Shown here: piece by piece, positions 5,986 to 6,262 of the stretch
Position numbering within the stretch: position 1 is the stretch's first letter
Layout: each line of letters begins with the position of its first letter
DNA from: DAOPKN01 sp035391225
Lineage (GTDB): Bacteria > Thermotogota > Thermotogae > MWEM01
Direction of reading: 5' to 3'
NCBI GenBank assembly: GCA_035391225.1
Contig: DAOPKN010000098.1
Coordinates: forward strand, 1 to 6,262
Length of the DNA: 6,262 nucleotides
Position numbers and translations under genes: made by a program
Notes under the pieces: generated by a model
What the model was told of the DNA's origin: nothing
Database searches by the model: none
Seen by the model: only the letters and a program-made list of their open reading frames with translations

Positions 5986-5992
5986 CCTCCCC
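5986..5992 (-). promoter_or_regulatory. RBS fixing the GTG start of the cas6-like gene
   Basis: GGGGAGG on the minus strand, 7 bases before the GTG at 5978. An overlapping ATG one base upstream is in another frame that stops after nine codons, so GTG is the start. Confidence 0.82.
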
Positions 5993-6045
5993 GCTTGCTC
6001 GCCCTGGAATGCCGCCCCAAATACCCCGCATCCCGAATACCGTCT

Positions 6046-6054
6046 ATTGTAACA
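6046..6054 (-). promoter_or_regulatory. Extended -10 promoter of the cas6-like gene
   Basis: TGTTACAAT on the minus strand: TACAAT at 6051-6046 with the TG of an extended -10. No recognisable -35 box is found; its place is taken by the left arm of the inverted repeat element, which ends about 15 bases upstream. Transcription would begin near 6039, giving a leader of about 60 bases. Confidence 0.6.
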
Positions 6055-6066
6055 CATCCCCCCTGA

Positions 6067-6201
6067 GACCGCCGCACCCCAGTGCGGCTCTTTTCGGGAA
6101 CGTAAAGCACAACCAAGACCCTCCCCCTTTTTTCGGACAACCTTCCCCCTCACACCTCCCCCCCCAGCAACCACAGGAAGTCGCACTGGGGTGCGGCGGT
6201 C
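6067..6201. repeat. 135-base inverted-repeat element
   Basis: A perfect 20-base inverted repeat: 6067-6086 is the exact complement of 6182-6201, with 95 bases between. Each arm also folds on itself: the left arm makes a 7-bp stem with a CCCA loop (6071-6088), and the right arm a 5- to 7-bp stem with a TGGG loop (6180-6197). The middle is pyrimidine-rich on the plus strand with runs of C and T and shows no reading frame of note. A shortened copy lies at 1476-1524. No transposase gene or clear target-site duplication is seen. It could be a REP/BIME-type or MITE-type repeat, or produce a structured RNA. Confidence 0.8.
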
Positions 6202-6262
6202 CCATACCCCACAAACCAGGGGGTGGTTTTCTTGGCATTGATTTTGCCATGCGGTTGTGCTA

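Larger units (their letters stand above)
5979..6262. other. Non-coding right end of the window
   Basis: No supported gene. It contains the cas6-like promoter, the 135-base inverted-repeat element and, to its right, a weak dyad (AAACCA at 6213-6218 with TGGTTT at 6224-6229, then a short T-rich stretch) that might be a poor plus-strand terminator. The long minus-strand frames here translate the repeat and look like low-complexity noise. Confidence 0.6.

Noticed and set aside
5979..6140. N-terminal extension of the cas6-like protein by 54 codons
   Set aside because: It would translate the promoter and part of the inverted repeat, and the GTG at 5978 has a clear ribosome site at the right distance.
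6067..6201. CRISPR array near the cas6-like gene
   Set aside because: The two arms are inverted rather than direct repeats, there are only two, and the 95-base distance is not a normal spacer. No direct repeats at regular spacing are seen elsewhere in the window.
6213..6229. Intrinsic terminator at the right end
   Set aside because: The stem is only six pairs, half of them A-T, and the T tract is short and broken, so it is not called as a firm terminator.

Overview
Gene starts preceded by strong AGGAGG-type ribosome binding sites, three non-ATG starts (GTG, TTG, GTG), fairly high G+C and tightly overlapping genes suggest a Gram-positive-type bacterium (Firmicutes-like, possibly thermophilic; that part is inference) and, more exactly, the replication/recombination segment of a mobile element such as a prophage or integrated plasmid. 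The mobile-element reading rests on the gene set: a DnaB-type helicase next to a winged-helix replication protein, a YqaJ-fold recombination protein and a small MerR/excisionase-like DNA-binding protein.

Layout. (1) 56-1417, plus strand: a DUF2828/TROVE-like protein with a von Willebrand A domain, related to Ro60-type RNA-binding proteins. (2) 1435-1470: a strong hairpin with A and T tracts that can end transcription from both sides, because the minus-strand operon converges on it. (3) 1476-1524: a GC-rich hairpin that is a shortened copy of the element at 6067-6201. (4) 4926 down to 1527, minus strand: an operon of five genes read in the order small HTH protein (75 aa), YqaJ-fold protein (304 aa), winged-helix replication protein (239 aa), DnaB-like helicase (409 aa), small acidic protein (89 aa). 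Most junctions overlap by 4 to 14 bases; the one exception is a 63-base gap holding a strong hairpin. (5) 4927-5213: a 287-base AT-richer gap with a sigma-A type promoter for the operon plus inverted and iteron-like repeats. (6) 5978 down to 5214, minus strand: a Cas6-family CRISPR RNA endonuclease with its own extended -10 promoter and no other cas gene or array in view. (7) 5979-6262: non-coding, dominated by a 135-base inverted-repeat element.

How they may work together. The operon has the content of a phage-like replication module: the winged-helix protein would mark the origin and recruit the helicase, and the YqaJ-fold protein would normally supply an exonuclease for recombination. Here the residues expected to form its nuclease centre look replaced, so it may act as a DNA-binding or structural protein only. 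The module is flanked by two genes for likely RNA-handling proteins (Cas6 and the Ro60-like protein), and related hairpin elements lie at both of its ends. The combination of an orphan Cas6, a seemingly dead YqaJ fold, and hairpins of the size Cas6 enzymes recognise is the most interesting aspect of the window; the functional link between them is a hypothesis.
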